DNA from: Acinetobacter sp. ANC 3929
GTDB lineage: Bacteria > Pseudomonadota > Gammaproteobacteria > Pseudomonadales > Moraxellaceae
Direction: 5' to 3'
Length of the DNA: 64,000 nucleotides
Assembly: GCF_000369405.1 (NCBI RefSeq)
Contig: NZ_KB849998.1
Span: 479,969 to 543,968, forward strand
Part shown: in pieces, positions 25,817 through 34,776 of the stretch
How positions within the stretch are numbered: the first letter of the stretch is position 1
How the letters are laid out: every line of letters begins with the position of its first letter
Made by a program: the position numbers and the translations under genes
Notes under the pieces: generated by a model
What the model was told of the DNA's origin: nothing
What the model saw: the letters and a program-made list of their open reading frames with translations, nothing else
The model's database searches: none

Positions 25817-27124
25817 ATGCTGACGCTGATCGGTATTCTAATTATTGTGACAATTGTCGTGCTGCTGATGTCTGGGAAAACCAGTCCAATTGTAGCGATG
25901 TCGATTGTTCCTCTTATTGGCGCCCTCATTGCTGGTTTTTCGATTAGCGAGATTTCTGGCTTCTTTGAAGCTGGTCTAGCCAAAGTGACCAAAGTAGCGA
26001 CGATGTTTTTATTCGCTATTTTATTTTTCAGTATATTAAAAGAATTACATGTCTTTGACCCAATGATTAAACGCATGGTTCAAATGACGCGCGGCAATGT
26101 TGTGATTGTTGCGGTCATGACCACTGTGATCGCTGCAATTGTTCATCTGGATGGCTCCGGTGCTGCAACCTTTCTAATTATTATTCCTGCCTTATTACCA
26201 CTCTACCGTAAACTCGGAATGAGTCCCTATCTGATGCTATTGCTGATGGCAGGTAGTATGGGTGTGATGAATATGGTGCCCTGGGGTGGACCTTTGGGAC
26301 GTGCTTCTGCTGCGACAGGTTTAGATGCTGCCACACTTTGGCATAGCCTGATTCCCGTTCAAGTGATTGGTGTTGCAGGGATGATGGTATTTGCCGTATT
26401 CATGGGATTACGTGAGAAAAAACGAATTCTCGCAGCTCAGTCTTTCGGTACTACCCCATTTGAACAAGACTGTATGGCCAAAGACCTTGCCGAAGATATC
26501 CAAGAAGATGCTCAACCCAAAAACCTGTGGTTCAACTTGGGACTGATCGTTACTGCCATTATTTGTTTGGCATTTGGTCTATTCTCTGCGCCTTATGTGT
26601 TTATGATCGCCCTTGCACTGGTATTGATCATCAATTTCCCACAACCGAAAACACAGATTGAAGTGATTGGTCGTCATGCACCACAAGCATTAAGTATGGT
26701 TGCGATCATTTTTGCTGCGGGCGCATTTCTTGGCATTCTCTCTGAATCTGGGATGTTGCAATCGATTGCCTTGGATTTAATCAAAATTCTACCAAGCACA
26801 TGGATCGGCAGTTTACATATTCTGGTCGGGATCTTAGGTGTACCGATGGACATCTTTACCAGTACCGATGCCTATTACTTTGCGCTGTTACCGATTGTGC
26901 AGGAAGTTACTGCAACGGCCGGTGTCAATGCTGACTCGGTGGTATATGCCATGGCAATTGGCAATAATGCAGGAACTTTTGTGAGTCCATTCTCACCTGC
27001 AACTTGGCTTGCCGTCGGATTGACAGGCACCGATATGGGACGCCATTTACGATATTCTTTCGGTTGGATCTGGTTATTCAGCTTCTTCACCTTAGGTGCT
27101 GGCTTCTTACTGGGTCTTTATTAA
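25817..27124 (+). CDS. CitMHS-family citrate/metal-citrate transporter
   Basis: This inner-membrane secondary transporter has 435 residues, about 12 helices and no signal peptide. CitMHS proteins import divalent-metal-citrate complexes with protons. Family phrases include HLDGSGAATFLIIIPALLP, MNMVPWGGPLGRASAATGL and GNNAGTFVSPFSPATWLAVGL, the last forming a re-entrant loop. AAGGGAGTAAATA before the ATG fixes the start. It is followed 10 bp later by a strong terminator, so it is monocistronic. Its position near a KgtP-like carrier suggests carboxylate scavenging. Confidence 0.9.
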   Translation: MLTLIGILIIVTIVVLLMSGKTSPIVAMSIVPLIGALIAGFSISEISGFFEAGLAKVTKVATMFLFAILFFSILKELHVFDPMIKRMVQMTRGNVVIVAVMTTVIAAIVHLDGSGAATFLIIIPALLPLYRKLGMSPYLMLLLMAGSMGVMNMVPWGGPLGRASAATGLDAATLWHSLIPVQVIGVAGMMVFAVFMGLREKKRILAAQSFGTTPFEQDCMAKDLAEDIQEDAQPKNLWFNLGLIVTAIICLAFGLFSAPYVFMIALALVLIINFPQPKTQIEVIGRHAPQALSMVAIIFAAGAFLGILSESGMLQSIALDLIKILPSTWIGSLHILVGILGVPMDIFTSTDAYYFALLPIVQEVTATAGVNADSVVYAMAIGNNAGTFVSPFSPATWLAVGLTGTDMGRHLRYSFGWIWLFSFFTLGAGFLLGLY

Positions 27125-27132
27125 TCCTTACC

Positions 27133-27170
27133 AAAATAAAAAAGCATACTTAGGTATGCTTTTTTATTTT
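27133..27170. terminator. Strong bidirectional terminator after the CitMHS gene
   Basis: A 17-bp perfect stem running from AAAATAAAAAAGCATAC to GTATGCTTTTTTATTTT, with the loop TTAG. Confidence 0.9.
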
Positions 27171-27265
27171 GGGGATTTGAAATCTTCGCTTAGCTACAGA
27201 AAATCACGCTTATATTTTAAAATCTGATTTTTAAGAGTTCGTCTAACCAATCTATAAAATCTTGA

Positions 27266-27361
27266 AGCGCTCTTTTCAAAGCCAAACAGGAATTTGGCGG
27301 TGTTGATATCGTGATTAATAGGGTTGTGATGGTTTATCCATCCCAAGCCCATTTAATTTAA
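27266..27361 (+). pseudogene. Relic of a short-chain dehydrogenase gene
   Basis: A short plus-strand frame reads LFKAKQEFGGVDIVINR followed by VVMVYPSQAHLI and a stop at 27359. This is recognisably the beta4 region of an SDR (FGGVDIVINNAGM). A stop at 27263 closes it upstream and no cofactor or catalytic motif remains. About 30 codons survive. It overlaps the 3' end of azlD on the other strand. Confidence 0.5.
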
Positions 27362-27670
27362 CCCATAGACCAAGGCATAAAAACAAGCCAGACTCAGGAT
27401 AATGGTCAGCAAGGTATGTTTAACCTTGTAGGCAATCACAACGGTTATGATCGTGGCAAGGAAATATGGATTGAATAAAGTCGAACGGAATGCACCGTGC
27501 TCGTCCATAAAGACAATCGGTGTTGCAATTGCAGTCAGCAAACACGGTGCAGAATATTGCAATGACTGCTGAAACCATTTCGGCAATCGCAACGGAATAT
27601 TCGGTTCCAGCAGAATATATCGATTCATAAACACCACTAAAGCCAAAGTAATTAGAAGAAACCAAGTCAT
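27353..27670 (-). CDS. azlD: AzlD-type small subunit of a branched-chain amino-acid exporter
   Basis: This 105-residue membrane protein with about four hydrophobic helices and no signal peptide matches the AzlD family (RLPKWFQQSLQYSAPCLLTA). AzlD works with AzlC in exporting branched-chain amino acids and analogues. Its ATG overlaps the azlC stop (ATGA), the usual coupled arrangement, so a complex with the upstream product is expected. Confidence 0.86.
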   Translation of the reverse strand: MTWFLLITLALVVFMNRYILLEPNIPLRLPKWFQQSLQYSAPCLLTAIATPIVFMDEHGAFRSTLFNPYFLATIITVVIAYKVKHTLLTIILSLACFYALVYGLN

Positions 27671-28380
27671 GCCGCACGCTCCTGAAGATTCTGTAAGCAG
27701 GTCGCTGTCAACATGCCGATCACACCGGCCAAAATAGCTGCACTCTTAATCCCTAAGCTCAAGAAAACCAAGGTTAACAGCACGGATACCAACACACCGA
27801 CTAAAGTATTTATGTTTTTAATAAACGGAATAACGATGGCGATAAAGGTCGCAACAATCGAAAAGTCCAAATGATATTGATCTAAATTTGGCACTGAAGC
27901 TGCTAATAATACGCCACATAGACTAAACAGCACCCAGCACAGATAAAAACAGCTACCTGCTCCAAGCAAATAATAAATATAGTGCTGTTGTTTTTTAATG
28001 CTTACAGCAAACAATTCATCAGTCAGCAAAAAACCCAGCATCAATCGATACTTCAGCGGTTGCTTGGAAATGTCCTCACGTAAATACAGTGCATATAAAT
28101 AATGCTGCGTAGTAATCAGAAATACCGAAATGATGATGGTGAATACAGGCGTTCCAGCCATCACCAAACCTAAGGTCATCAATTGCGCTGCACCAGCAAA
28201 AACCAAAGCTGACATGCCAATCGCTTGTAGGGTCGTCAGTCCCGCCTGTATTGCCATGGAACCCGCAAGCAGCCCCCAAGGTAGAACTGCAAAACATAGC
28301 GGCAGTATTTTAATCACACCGTTTAAAAATGCCCGAGATGCGGTCATTGGCGTGTTATCCGTTATGGTCTCACTCAACAT
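27667..28380 (-). CDS. azlC: AzlC-family branched-chain amino-acid exporter
   Basis: This inner-membrane protein of about 237 residues has roughly 6-7 helices. The AzlC pattern is present: LPLCFAVLPWGLLAGSMAI near the N-terminus, then SALVFAGAAQLMTLGL. Export of valine/leucine-type amino acids is known for the family. The start is uncertain: a GTG at 28389, ATG at 28380 and ATG at 28347 are in frame and none has a clear ribosome site. ATG 28380 is chosen. The AraC-type gene directly upstream on the same strand probably regulates it. Confidence 0.86.
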   Translation of the reverse strand: MLSETITDNTPMTASRAFLNGVIKILPLCFAVLPWGLLAGSMAIQAGLTTLQAIGMSALVFAGAAQLMTLGLVMAGTPVFTIIISVFLITTQHYLYALYLREDISKQPLKYRLMLGFLLTDELFAVSIKKQQHYIYYLLGAGSCFYLCWVLFSLCGVLLAASVPNLDQYHLDFSIVATFIAIVIPFIKNINTLVGVLVSVLLTLVFLSLGIKSAAILAGVIGMLTATCLQNLQERAA

Positions 28381-28457
28381 CAAAATCACAATTGCTCATA
28401 AAAGACATCATCACTATGCCAAAAATTGATAAGTGAGAATTGTATAAAATTGCTGTT

Positions 28458-29288
28458 TTATTTGAGGTAAGTGATATAACCGCCAGGTGTAATACCAAAT
28501 GTCTGACGGAAATGCCGACTAAAATGACTTTGATCCGAGAATCCACATTGTTGTGAAACCTCAGATAAGTTAAGTCCTTGTCTTAAGAGTTTTTGAGATT
28601 TTTGCAAGCGTGCCTGCACCAACCATGCGTGGGGTGATAGTCCCACATGTTTTTTAAATTGACGTAAAAAATGCCACTGACTCAGATTAGCCATCTCAGC
28701 AAGTGCAGCCAATGAGAACTCCTGCTCTGGCATGCTTGCCATCAACTCTTTAATATTTAAAATTCGCTGCTTGGCATTACTCAAGTCCGTTGTTTGTGGC
28801 TTGACCTGACTGTATTTAGAAACCAACCATGCAATAGTGGATAAGAATAAGGTTTGTTTTAATAACGTATTGTTAGGCTGTTCCAATAAATCGAACAGTA
28901 ATCGAAATTGTTGGGCTAAGCCTTCATCATGCAAAACGGCATCTCTAAACCACGGTGCTGTCCCATGTACAGTGGTGAGATCGCGTGTTAGTTCATGAAA
29001 GATTTCAGGGGTCGGATAAATTGCACGATAGCGCCATCCAGTTTCTACCGCAGAAGAGCCTGTATGAACCTCATCGGCATTGACCAGAATAATATCACCT
29101 TGTGGTGCAACATGATTGCCACCTGTACGATAAAAGCGTTGCGCTCCCTCTTCGATCACGCCAATGCAAAATCCTTCATGAACATGTCGTGAAAACTCCT
29201 GCTGATAGTAACTTGCTTTCAACATTTCCAAACCACCCAGCTCTTCTAGGTGTAAGTAATCGACTTGTTCACGAGGTCTACGTGACAT
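28458..29288 (-). CDS. AraC-family regulator, probably of azlCD
   Basis: This 276-residue protein has an N-terminal cupin-like sensing domain (residues 1-150, with FSRHVHEGFCIGVI and APQGDIILVNADEVH). A C-terminal double helix-turn-helix of AraC type follows (from about 175: FSLAALAEMANLSQWHFLRQ and LSEVSQQCGFSDQSHFSRHF). Regulators of this shape commonly sit beside azlC and sense amino acids. The frame opens at a GTG (29291), but AGGAGG is five bases from the ATG at 29288, which is preferred. A 77-bp gap separates it from azlC. Confidence 0.87.
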   Translation of the reverse strand: MSRRPREQVDYLHLEELGGLEMLKASYYQQEFSRHVHEGFCIGVIEEGAQRFYRTGGNHVAPQGDIILVNADEVHTGSSAVETGWRYRAIYPTPEIFHELTRDLTTVHGTAPWFRDAVLHDEGLAQQFRLLFDLLEQPNNTLLKQTLFLSTIAWLVSKYSQVKPQTTDLSNAKQRILNIKELMASMPEQEFSLAALAEMANLSQWHFLRQFKKHVGLSPHAWLVQARLQKSQKLLRQGLNLSEVSQQCGFSDQSHFSRHFRQTFGITPGGYITYLK

Positions 29289-29518
29289 CACGACCTCCTC
29301 TGAATTCTTTGCATCGTGTCAGGTTAACGCGATTTAGATAGATTTATAGAACAAAATTGCTGTTTGTTGATTTTATCTGAATTCGTGGATATTTCTTAAT
29401 TTATAAAGCATGGATTAATTAATGTGATAAATGTACTACCAAATGGTATGCCAACGATCTGGTAAGACTCCAATAAATACTTCCACAATCAGAACTAGAA
29501 AATCACACACTCAAAATA

Positions 29519-29538
29519 AAAGCCTCCGAAGAGGCTTT
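29519..29538 (-). terminator. Intrinsic terminator of tex
   Basis: On the minus strand AAAGCCTC-TTCG-GAGGCTTT, a stem capped by the stable TTCG tetraloop, is followed by TATTTT. It lies 16 bp past the tex stop. Confidence 0.82.
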
Positions 29539-29553
29539 CATTTATTGGATTAA

Positions 29554-31908
29554 TTACTTAGAACCCTTAATCCCAGCTTGCAATAACAAAGCACCTAAAC
29601 CACCAATTTTTTGCTCTTGTGGTTTTTCAGTTTTTGGCTTGTTATTCTGCGGACGCTTAAAGTCACCTTCTTTACGCGGTGGACGTTGACCTTGTGGCTT
29701 ACGCTCTGAACGTTCTGCACGATCTTGTGGCGCACGTTGTGGACGCGCTGCTTTTGCAGGTGCAGAACCTTCCGCACGCATACTCAAGTTGACACGATTA
29801 CGCTCTACATCAACCTGCATCACACGCACTTGCACAATTTGACCTGGTTTCACCACTTTATGCGGATCAGAGACAAACTCATTTGCAAGTTCAGAAATAT
29901 GCACTAAACCATCTTGATGTACACCAACATCAACGAAAGCACCAAAGTTAGTCACATTGGTCACTACACCTTCAAGCTGCATACCTTCAGTGAGTTGAGC
30001 AACTTCAGTGATGTCTTCGCGGAACTTCGCTGTACGGAACTCTGGACGTGGATCACGGCCTGGTTTTTCCAATTCAGCTAAAACGTCTTGGATGGTTGGT
30101 AAACCGAATTTGTCATCCACAAATTCATCTGCTTTCACTTGGCGAATGATTTCAGTATTACCAATAATGTCTTTTACCGTCGTCGCTTTGGCAGCAACAA
30201 TTCGTTCTACCAAACCATAACTTTCAGGGTGAACTGCCGACGCATCTAATGGTTCAGAACCATCTTGTACACGCAAGAAGCCTGCCGACTGCTCAAAAGT
30301 ACGCTCGCCTAAACGTGGCACTTTTTTCAAAGATTGACGGTTATCAAAACGACCATTTTCTTTGCGGTATTCAACAATTTGCTGTGCGATTGCTTTATTT
30401 AAACCTGCAATATAAGCCAGAATCGCTGGAGAAGCTGTATTTACATCCACGCCTACAGCATTCACACAGTCTTCAACCACTGCATCCAATGTTTTTGCCA
30501 AACCTGCTTGGTTCACATCATGCTGATATTGACCTACACCAATCGATTTAGGATCAATTTTAACGAGTTCAGCCAACGGATCTTGTAAACGACGTGCAAT
30601 TGAAACCGCACCACGAATTGAAACATCCAATTCAGGCAACTCTTGTGAAGCCAATTCACTTGCAGAGTAAACCGATGCACCCGCTTCACTGACAGTAATA
30701 CGTGTAAGTTGCAGATCAGTATTGGCAGCCATCATTTCTGCAACAACAGCTTCGGTTTCACGACTTGCTGTTCCGTTACCAATTGCAATAAGTTCCACGT
30801 GGAACTCTCGACATAAGCGTGCAAGTTCTGTAATAGAACCTTCTTTATCTTCTTTCGGTGCGAACGGATAAATAGTGCTGTGCGCAAGAACATCACCGGC
30901 ATTGCTCACTACGGCAAGCTTCACGCCTGTACGGATACCAGGGTCAACACCTAAAGTTGTACGACCACCAGCAGGCGCAGAAAGCAATAAATGACGCAAG
31001 TTCTCAGCAAATACATCCATTGCTTCAGCTTCAGCAGCCAAACGTTTATCCGTTAATAATGAATGTTCGATTTGCGGACGAATCTTGCCTAACCAGAATA
31101 GCTTTGCCGTTTGCTTTAAATAATCTTGACGCGTTTGTGGTTGAATTTGTTCAAGATTGTATTCAGTTTCAATACGAGCCAATGGTGCATCATCTTCACC
31201 ATCAACTTTCAAACCCAATACATTTTCTTGACGACCACGTAACATTGCCAATAAACGATGCGACGGCACTTTGTTCAGGTTTTCAGAAAATTCAAAATAA
31301 TCACGGAATTTCTTGCCAACTTCTTTCTTCTCTTCAGAAGCCACTGTACTTTTCAGTGTCGCAGTTTTAGCAAAAGTTTGTTTTAATTCTGTGGTTAAGG
31401 CAATATTTTGCGCCCAGTCATCAATCAAGATATGCTGAATTGCATCTAGTTGGCTTTCAACATCTGGATAGTCTTCGTGACTAAAACCAGCCAATGCTTC
31501 AGTTGGATCAACTTGTTCTGCAATAATTTTTTCTGCAATGATGCCTAAGCCAGCTTCTCTCGCTTTAAATGATTTGCTGGTCCGTTTTGGACGGTATGGA
31601 GCATAAATTTCTTCTAATGCGTTTTTAGTCTCAGCTGCATTTACACGCGCCAATAAATCATCGCTTAATTTATCTTGTTCTTGTAAAGATTGGATCACCT
31701 TCTCACGACGCTCAAATAAATCACGTAAATATGTTAAACGTGTATCGAGTTGACGTAATTGCGTATCGTCTAAGCCTTGCGTGACTTCTTTACGGTAACG
31801 TGCAATAAAAGGAACGCTAGCACCTTCATCAATTAAACGAATAGCAGCTTCTACTTGGTTTGGACGTACGGCAAGTTCATTTGCCAACTGCTGAACTAAG
31901 TCAGTCAT
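29554..31908 (-). CDS. tex: Tex/YhgF RNA-binding transcription accessory protein
   Basis: This cytosolic nucleic-acid-binding protein, related to eukaryotic Spt6, has 784 residues. It has the N-terminal Tex domain (VPFIARYRKEVTQGLDDTQLRQL) and a YqgF/RNase H-like domain starting TTLGVDPGIRTGVKLAVV. Helix-hairpin-helix motifs follow (GVDVNTASPAILAYIAGL). An S1 domain from about residue 630 (EGVVTNVTNFGAFVDVGVHQDGLVHISE) comes before a basic, proline-rich tail rich in Arg/Lys. The ATG at 31908 (MTDLVQQLA) gives the family N-terminus; the longer ATG at 31944 is less likely. Confidence 0.95.
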   Translation of the reverse strand: MTDLVQQLANELAVRPNQVEAAIRLIDEGASVPFIARYRKEVTQGLDDTQLRQLDTRLTYLRDLFERREKVIQSLQEQDKLSDDLLARVNAAETKNALEEIYAPYRPKRTSKSFKAREAGLGIIAEKIIAEQVDPTEALAGFSHEDYPDVESQLDAIQHILIDDWAQNIALTTELKQTFAKTATLKSTVASEEKKEVGKKFRDYFEFSENLNKVPSHRLLAMLRGRQENVLGLKVDGEDDAPLARIETEYNLEQIQPQTRQDYLKQTAKLFWLGKIRPQIEHSLLTDKRLAAEAEAMDVFAENLRHLLLSAPAGGRTTLGVDPGIRTGVKLAVVSNAGDVLAHSTIYPFAPKEDKEGSITELARLCREFHVELIAIGNGTASRETEAVVAEMMAANTDLQLTRITVSEAGASVYSASELASQELPELDVSIRGAVSIARRLQDPLAELVKIDPKSIGVGQYQHDVNQAGLAKTLDAVVEDCVNAVGVDVNTASPAILAYIAGLNKAIAQQIVEYRKENGRFDNRQSLKKVPRLGERTFEQSAGFLRVQDGSEPLDASAVHPESYGLVERIVAAKATTVKDIIGNTEIIRQVKADEFVDDKFGLPTIQDVLAELEKPGRDPRPEFRTAKFREDITEVAQLTEGMQLEGVVTNVTNFGAFVDVGVHQDGLVHISELANEFVSDPHKVVKPGQIVQVRVMQVDVERNRVNLSMRAEGSAPAKAARPQRAPQDRAERSERKPQGQRPPRKEGDFKRPQNNKPKTEKPQEQKIGGLGALLLQAGIKGSK

Positions 31909-32247
31909 CGTGATTGATTCCACAAGGGTTAAGTCTAAAAGCACTGATTATAAAGTTCATGGCTATAAAATCCACCATTGTTTTTTTGAATATTGTGCAA
32001 GTAGATTATGCAAATCGCCGAATGTTTCTAAAATACCAAGATTTTTTCGCCTAAATATTGAAAAATAGATTGATTGTCATAATTTTGCCTGTATATATTT
32101 GGTATCTATCTCTTGATTTTATTGGCAATATTTGTTGCTTTATAACATAGCCAAAACTGTGCAATGAATCGTATACTCAAAGGTCTATTGATATTTCACA
32201 ATCGCATTGCATAAAGACGATGACAATAAACGATAAAGGAGCACATC
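31909..32247. other. Divergent promoter region of tex and ompR
   Basis: AT-rich with no gene. Possible promoter elements for ompR are TTGTCA and TATATT near 32075-32100. I see no clear operator. Confidence 0.45.
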
Positions 32248-33012
32248 ATGAGTTTAGTTGTACCTGCCGAATCGACGGAAACTGTACACCATGAGACAGA
32301 CCGGGTCGAACGCATCTTAGTGGTCGATGACGATGTGCGCTTGCGTACGCTGTTACAACGCTTTTTAGAAGACAAAGGCTTTGTCGTAAAAACTGCCCAT
32401 GATGCAACTCAAATGGACCGTTTACTACAACGTGAATTGTTCTCGCTGATCGTGCTCGATTTTATGCTTCCTGTAGAAGATGGTTTAAGTATCTGTCGTC
32501 GTTTACGCCAGTCAAATATCGATACCCCAATTATTATGCTGACAGCGCGTGGGAGTGATTCTGATCGTATCGCGGGCCTTGAAGCAGGTGCAGACGACTA
32601 CTTACCAAAACCATTCAACCCAAATGAATTGCTGGCACGTATTCGTGCGGTATTACGTCGTCAAGTGCGTGAAGTACCTGGAGCACCAAGCCAACAAGTT
32701 GAAGTGGTGAGTTTTGGTCCTTGGTCACTTGACCTTTCTACTCGTACCTTAACCCGTGAAGGTCAAGTCGTTACCTTAACCACAGGTGAGTTTGCGGTAT
32801 TGAAAGCATTGGTTCAGCATCCTCGCGAACCACTGACACGCGATAAATTGATGAATTTGGCACGTGGCCGTGAATGGGGTGCGATGGAGCGCTCGATTGA
32901 TGTCCAAGTCTCTCGTCTACGTCGTTTAATTGAAGATAACCCTGCTCGTGCACGCTATATCCAAACGGTATGGGGTGTGGGCTACGTTTTTGTTCCAGAT
33001 GGCGCTGAATAA
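32248..33012 (+). CDS. ompR: Response regulator OmpR
   Basis: This 254-residue OmpR/PhoB-type DNA-binding response regulator partners the EnvZ kinase encoded 17 bp downstream. The receiver domain has the acidic pocket Asp27-Asp28, phospho-acceptor Asp71 in IVLDFMLP, Thr in MLTARG and Lys in LPKPF. The winged-helix domain begins near residue 150. Compared with the enteric protein it has an extra N-terminal tail of about 20 residues. AAAGGAGCACATC supports the ATG. In the family it controls porin and osmotic-stress genes; the Acinetobacter targets are not visible here. Confidence 0.93.
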   Translation: MSLVVPAESTETVHHETDRVERILVVDDDVRLRTLLQRFLEDKGFVVKTAHDATQMDRLLQRELFSLIVLDFMLPVEDGLSICRRLRQSNIDTPIIMLTARGSDSDRIAGLEAGADDYLPKPFNPNELLARIRAVLRRQVREVPGAPSQQVEVVSFGPWSLDLSTRTLTREGQVVTLTTGEFAVLKALVQHPREPLTRDKLMNLARGREWGAMERSIDVQVSRLRRLIEDNPARARYIQTVWGVGYVFVPDGAE

Positions 33013-33029
33013 GCTTAGGAAATAGAACG

Positions 33030-34484
33030 TTGAAACTTGAACCAATTGATCCACAAGAATTTACTGAGTTCTCGGCTTATTCTGAAAGGCCACGAACCCA
33101 ATGGGAACGTTTTTTAGATAAAATTAAACCACGTTCCGCAGCCATGCGTACGACCATCTTGGTCTTGTTCATGGTATTTTTCAGCCTGTTTATGTCCTTG
33201 TGGTTCTTTTGGCGCACCCTCTATCTTCCCGAGTTACAGCAACACGCCCGTTATCTCGCGATTGAATTAGAATTGGTCAATAACCCAGATATCCGTATTC
33301 TGCATCGCGATAGTGAAGTCGATGTCGACACATGGTTAAAAAACCGTATTGGCATTGAATACGTGACCGATCCGAAAGAGTTCCCCAGAGTTGAAGACAA
33401 ATTCTTGGCGGAACTGTTTACCAATCAGATCGAATCTAAACTGGCGAAAGAGCTCGGTGTAGAAAATGTCACAGTTTATTTTAAATTTAAACCGATCCCC
33501 CGTATTTGGATTCAAACACCAGAGATGAATGGAAACTGGGTGAGAGAGCCACTCAAAACCTATACCAACTATAGCGTAGAGTTGATTGCTGCGTGGTTAT
33601 TTGGGGTTCCAATCGTATCTTCCATCATTATTTTAATTTTAGTTCGACAAATGAACCGACCTTTGCGTCGTTTACAAAATACGGCCAATAATTATAGTAA
33701 AACAGGCAAAGCACCCTATCTGGATACCAATCATGGTCCACTTGAAATCCGTCAGGTGAACCAAGCTTTTAACCATATGGTATATACCCTTGAGCAGACC
33801 GAACGTGATCGCCAAATCATGTTGGCAGGTATTTCCCATGATTTACGCACGCCACTGACACGTATCCGCCTCACCGCCGAAATGCTGCCCGACGAGTTTT
33901 TCCGTGAAGGTCTAATTTATGATGTAGATGACATGGATGCGATCCTGAATCAATTCATTTCCTATATGCGTGATGGTTCGGATGAAGAGTTAACAGACAC
34001 TAACCTCAATACGTTATTGCAAGAAGTAGTAGTGCAATTCAAACCACTGGATATCCGTTTTCAGGCGCAGGAACTGCCGATCATCCCTGCCCGTAGCCTG
34101 TCATTAAAGCGACTCATTGCCAATTTGGTTAATAACGCTAAGCGTTATGGTGCAGAGCCGATTGAACTCTCTGCAAGCCATGTCGATGATCATATTTTGA
34201 TTACAGTTGCCGATCATGGTGAAGGTATTCCACCTGATCAAGTGGAAGAGTTAATGCAACCCTTTGTTCGTGGCAATTCCGCACGAACCATTCAAGGCAG
34301 TGGTTTGGGCTTGGCAATCGTGAAACGTATTGTCGATATTCACCAAGGACAAATCAGCATCCGTAATCGTGAACAAGGTGGCTTGGAAGTGGTGATTTCC
34401 CTTCCAATCAATATCGTGCCAGAGGAAGAATCTCAAAATAACGCAATCGACAAAATCAAGCAAACCTTGACAGGGCGCTTTTAA
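33030..34484 (+). CDS. envZ: Osmosensor histidine kinase EnvZ
   Basis: This inner-membrane sensor kinase has 484 residues. Membrane helix 1 is at about residues 41-63, with a periplasmic domain up to about 180. Helix 2 is at about 188-206, followed by HAMP, then the DHp helix with His270 in AGISHDLRTPLTRIR. The ATPase domain has the N box NLVNNAKRYG, G1 DHGEGIPP and G2 GSGLGLAIVKRI. The start is a TTG at 33030 with AGGA nine bases before it, a weak codon that may keep kinase levels below those of OmpR. It is co-transcribed with ompR, and a terminator-like hairpin follows. Confidence 0.93.
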   Translation: MKLEPIDPQEFTEFSAYSERPRTQWERFLDKIKPRSAAMRTTILVLFMVFFSLFMSLWFFWRTLYLPELQQHARYLAIELELVNNPDIRILHRDSEVDVDTWLKNRIGIEYVTDPKEFPRVEDKFLAELFTNQIESKLAKELGVENVTVYFKFKPIPRIWIQTPEMNGNWVREPLKTYTNYSVELIAAWLFGVPIVSSIIILILVRQMNRPLRRLQNTANNYSKTGKAPYLDTNHGPLEIRQVNQAFNHMVYTLEQTERDRQIMLAGISHDLRTPLTRIRLTAEMLPDEFFREGLIYDVDDMDAILNQFISYMRDGSDEELTDTNLNTLLQEVVVQFKPLDIRFQAQELPIIPARSLSLKRLIANLVNNAKRYGAEPIELSASHVDDHILITVADHGEGIPPDQVEELMQPFVRGNSARTIQGSGLGLAIVKRIVDIHQGQISIRNREQGGLEVVISLPINIVPEEESQNNAIDKIKQTLTGRF

Positions 34485-34527
34485 AAAATACACTTAAGTG
34501 CCTAACACCCCAATCTCTTCGACTAAA

Positions 34528-34564
34528 GTCTTCAATCAAAATACCACCTGATTGAAGATTTTTA
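34528..34564 (+). terminator. Probable terminator of ompR-envZ
   Basis: A 9-bp stem (CTTCAATCA / TGATTGAAG) with a 10-base loop, followed by ATTTTTATT. Confidence 0.65.
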
Positions 34565-34776
34565 TTCGTTGAATAGCACCTCATAAGCATGGACCAAAAT
34601 CCAAGCCTGCATTTGTTTTCTACATAAATTCAATCAAATATCACACAGAAAATAGCCTCTTACATCGCAACTGAATAAAGCGTATTCACCTGTATTAGAC
34701 CTTAGCCTTATTTCAATCCACTTTTCATGTTTTAGCGATAGAATCCATAACCAATGAAAAGCAATATTGAGAATGG

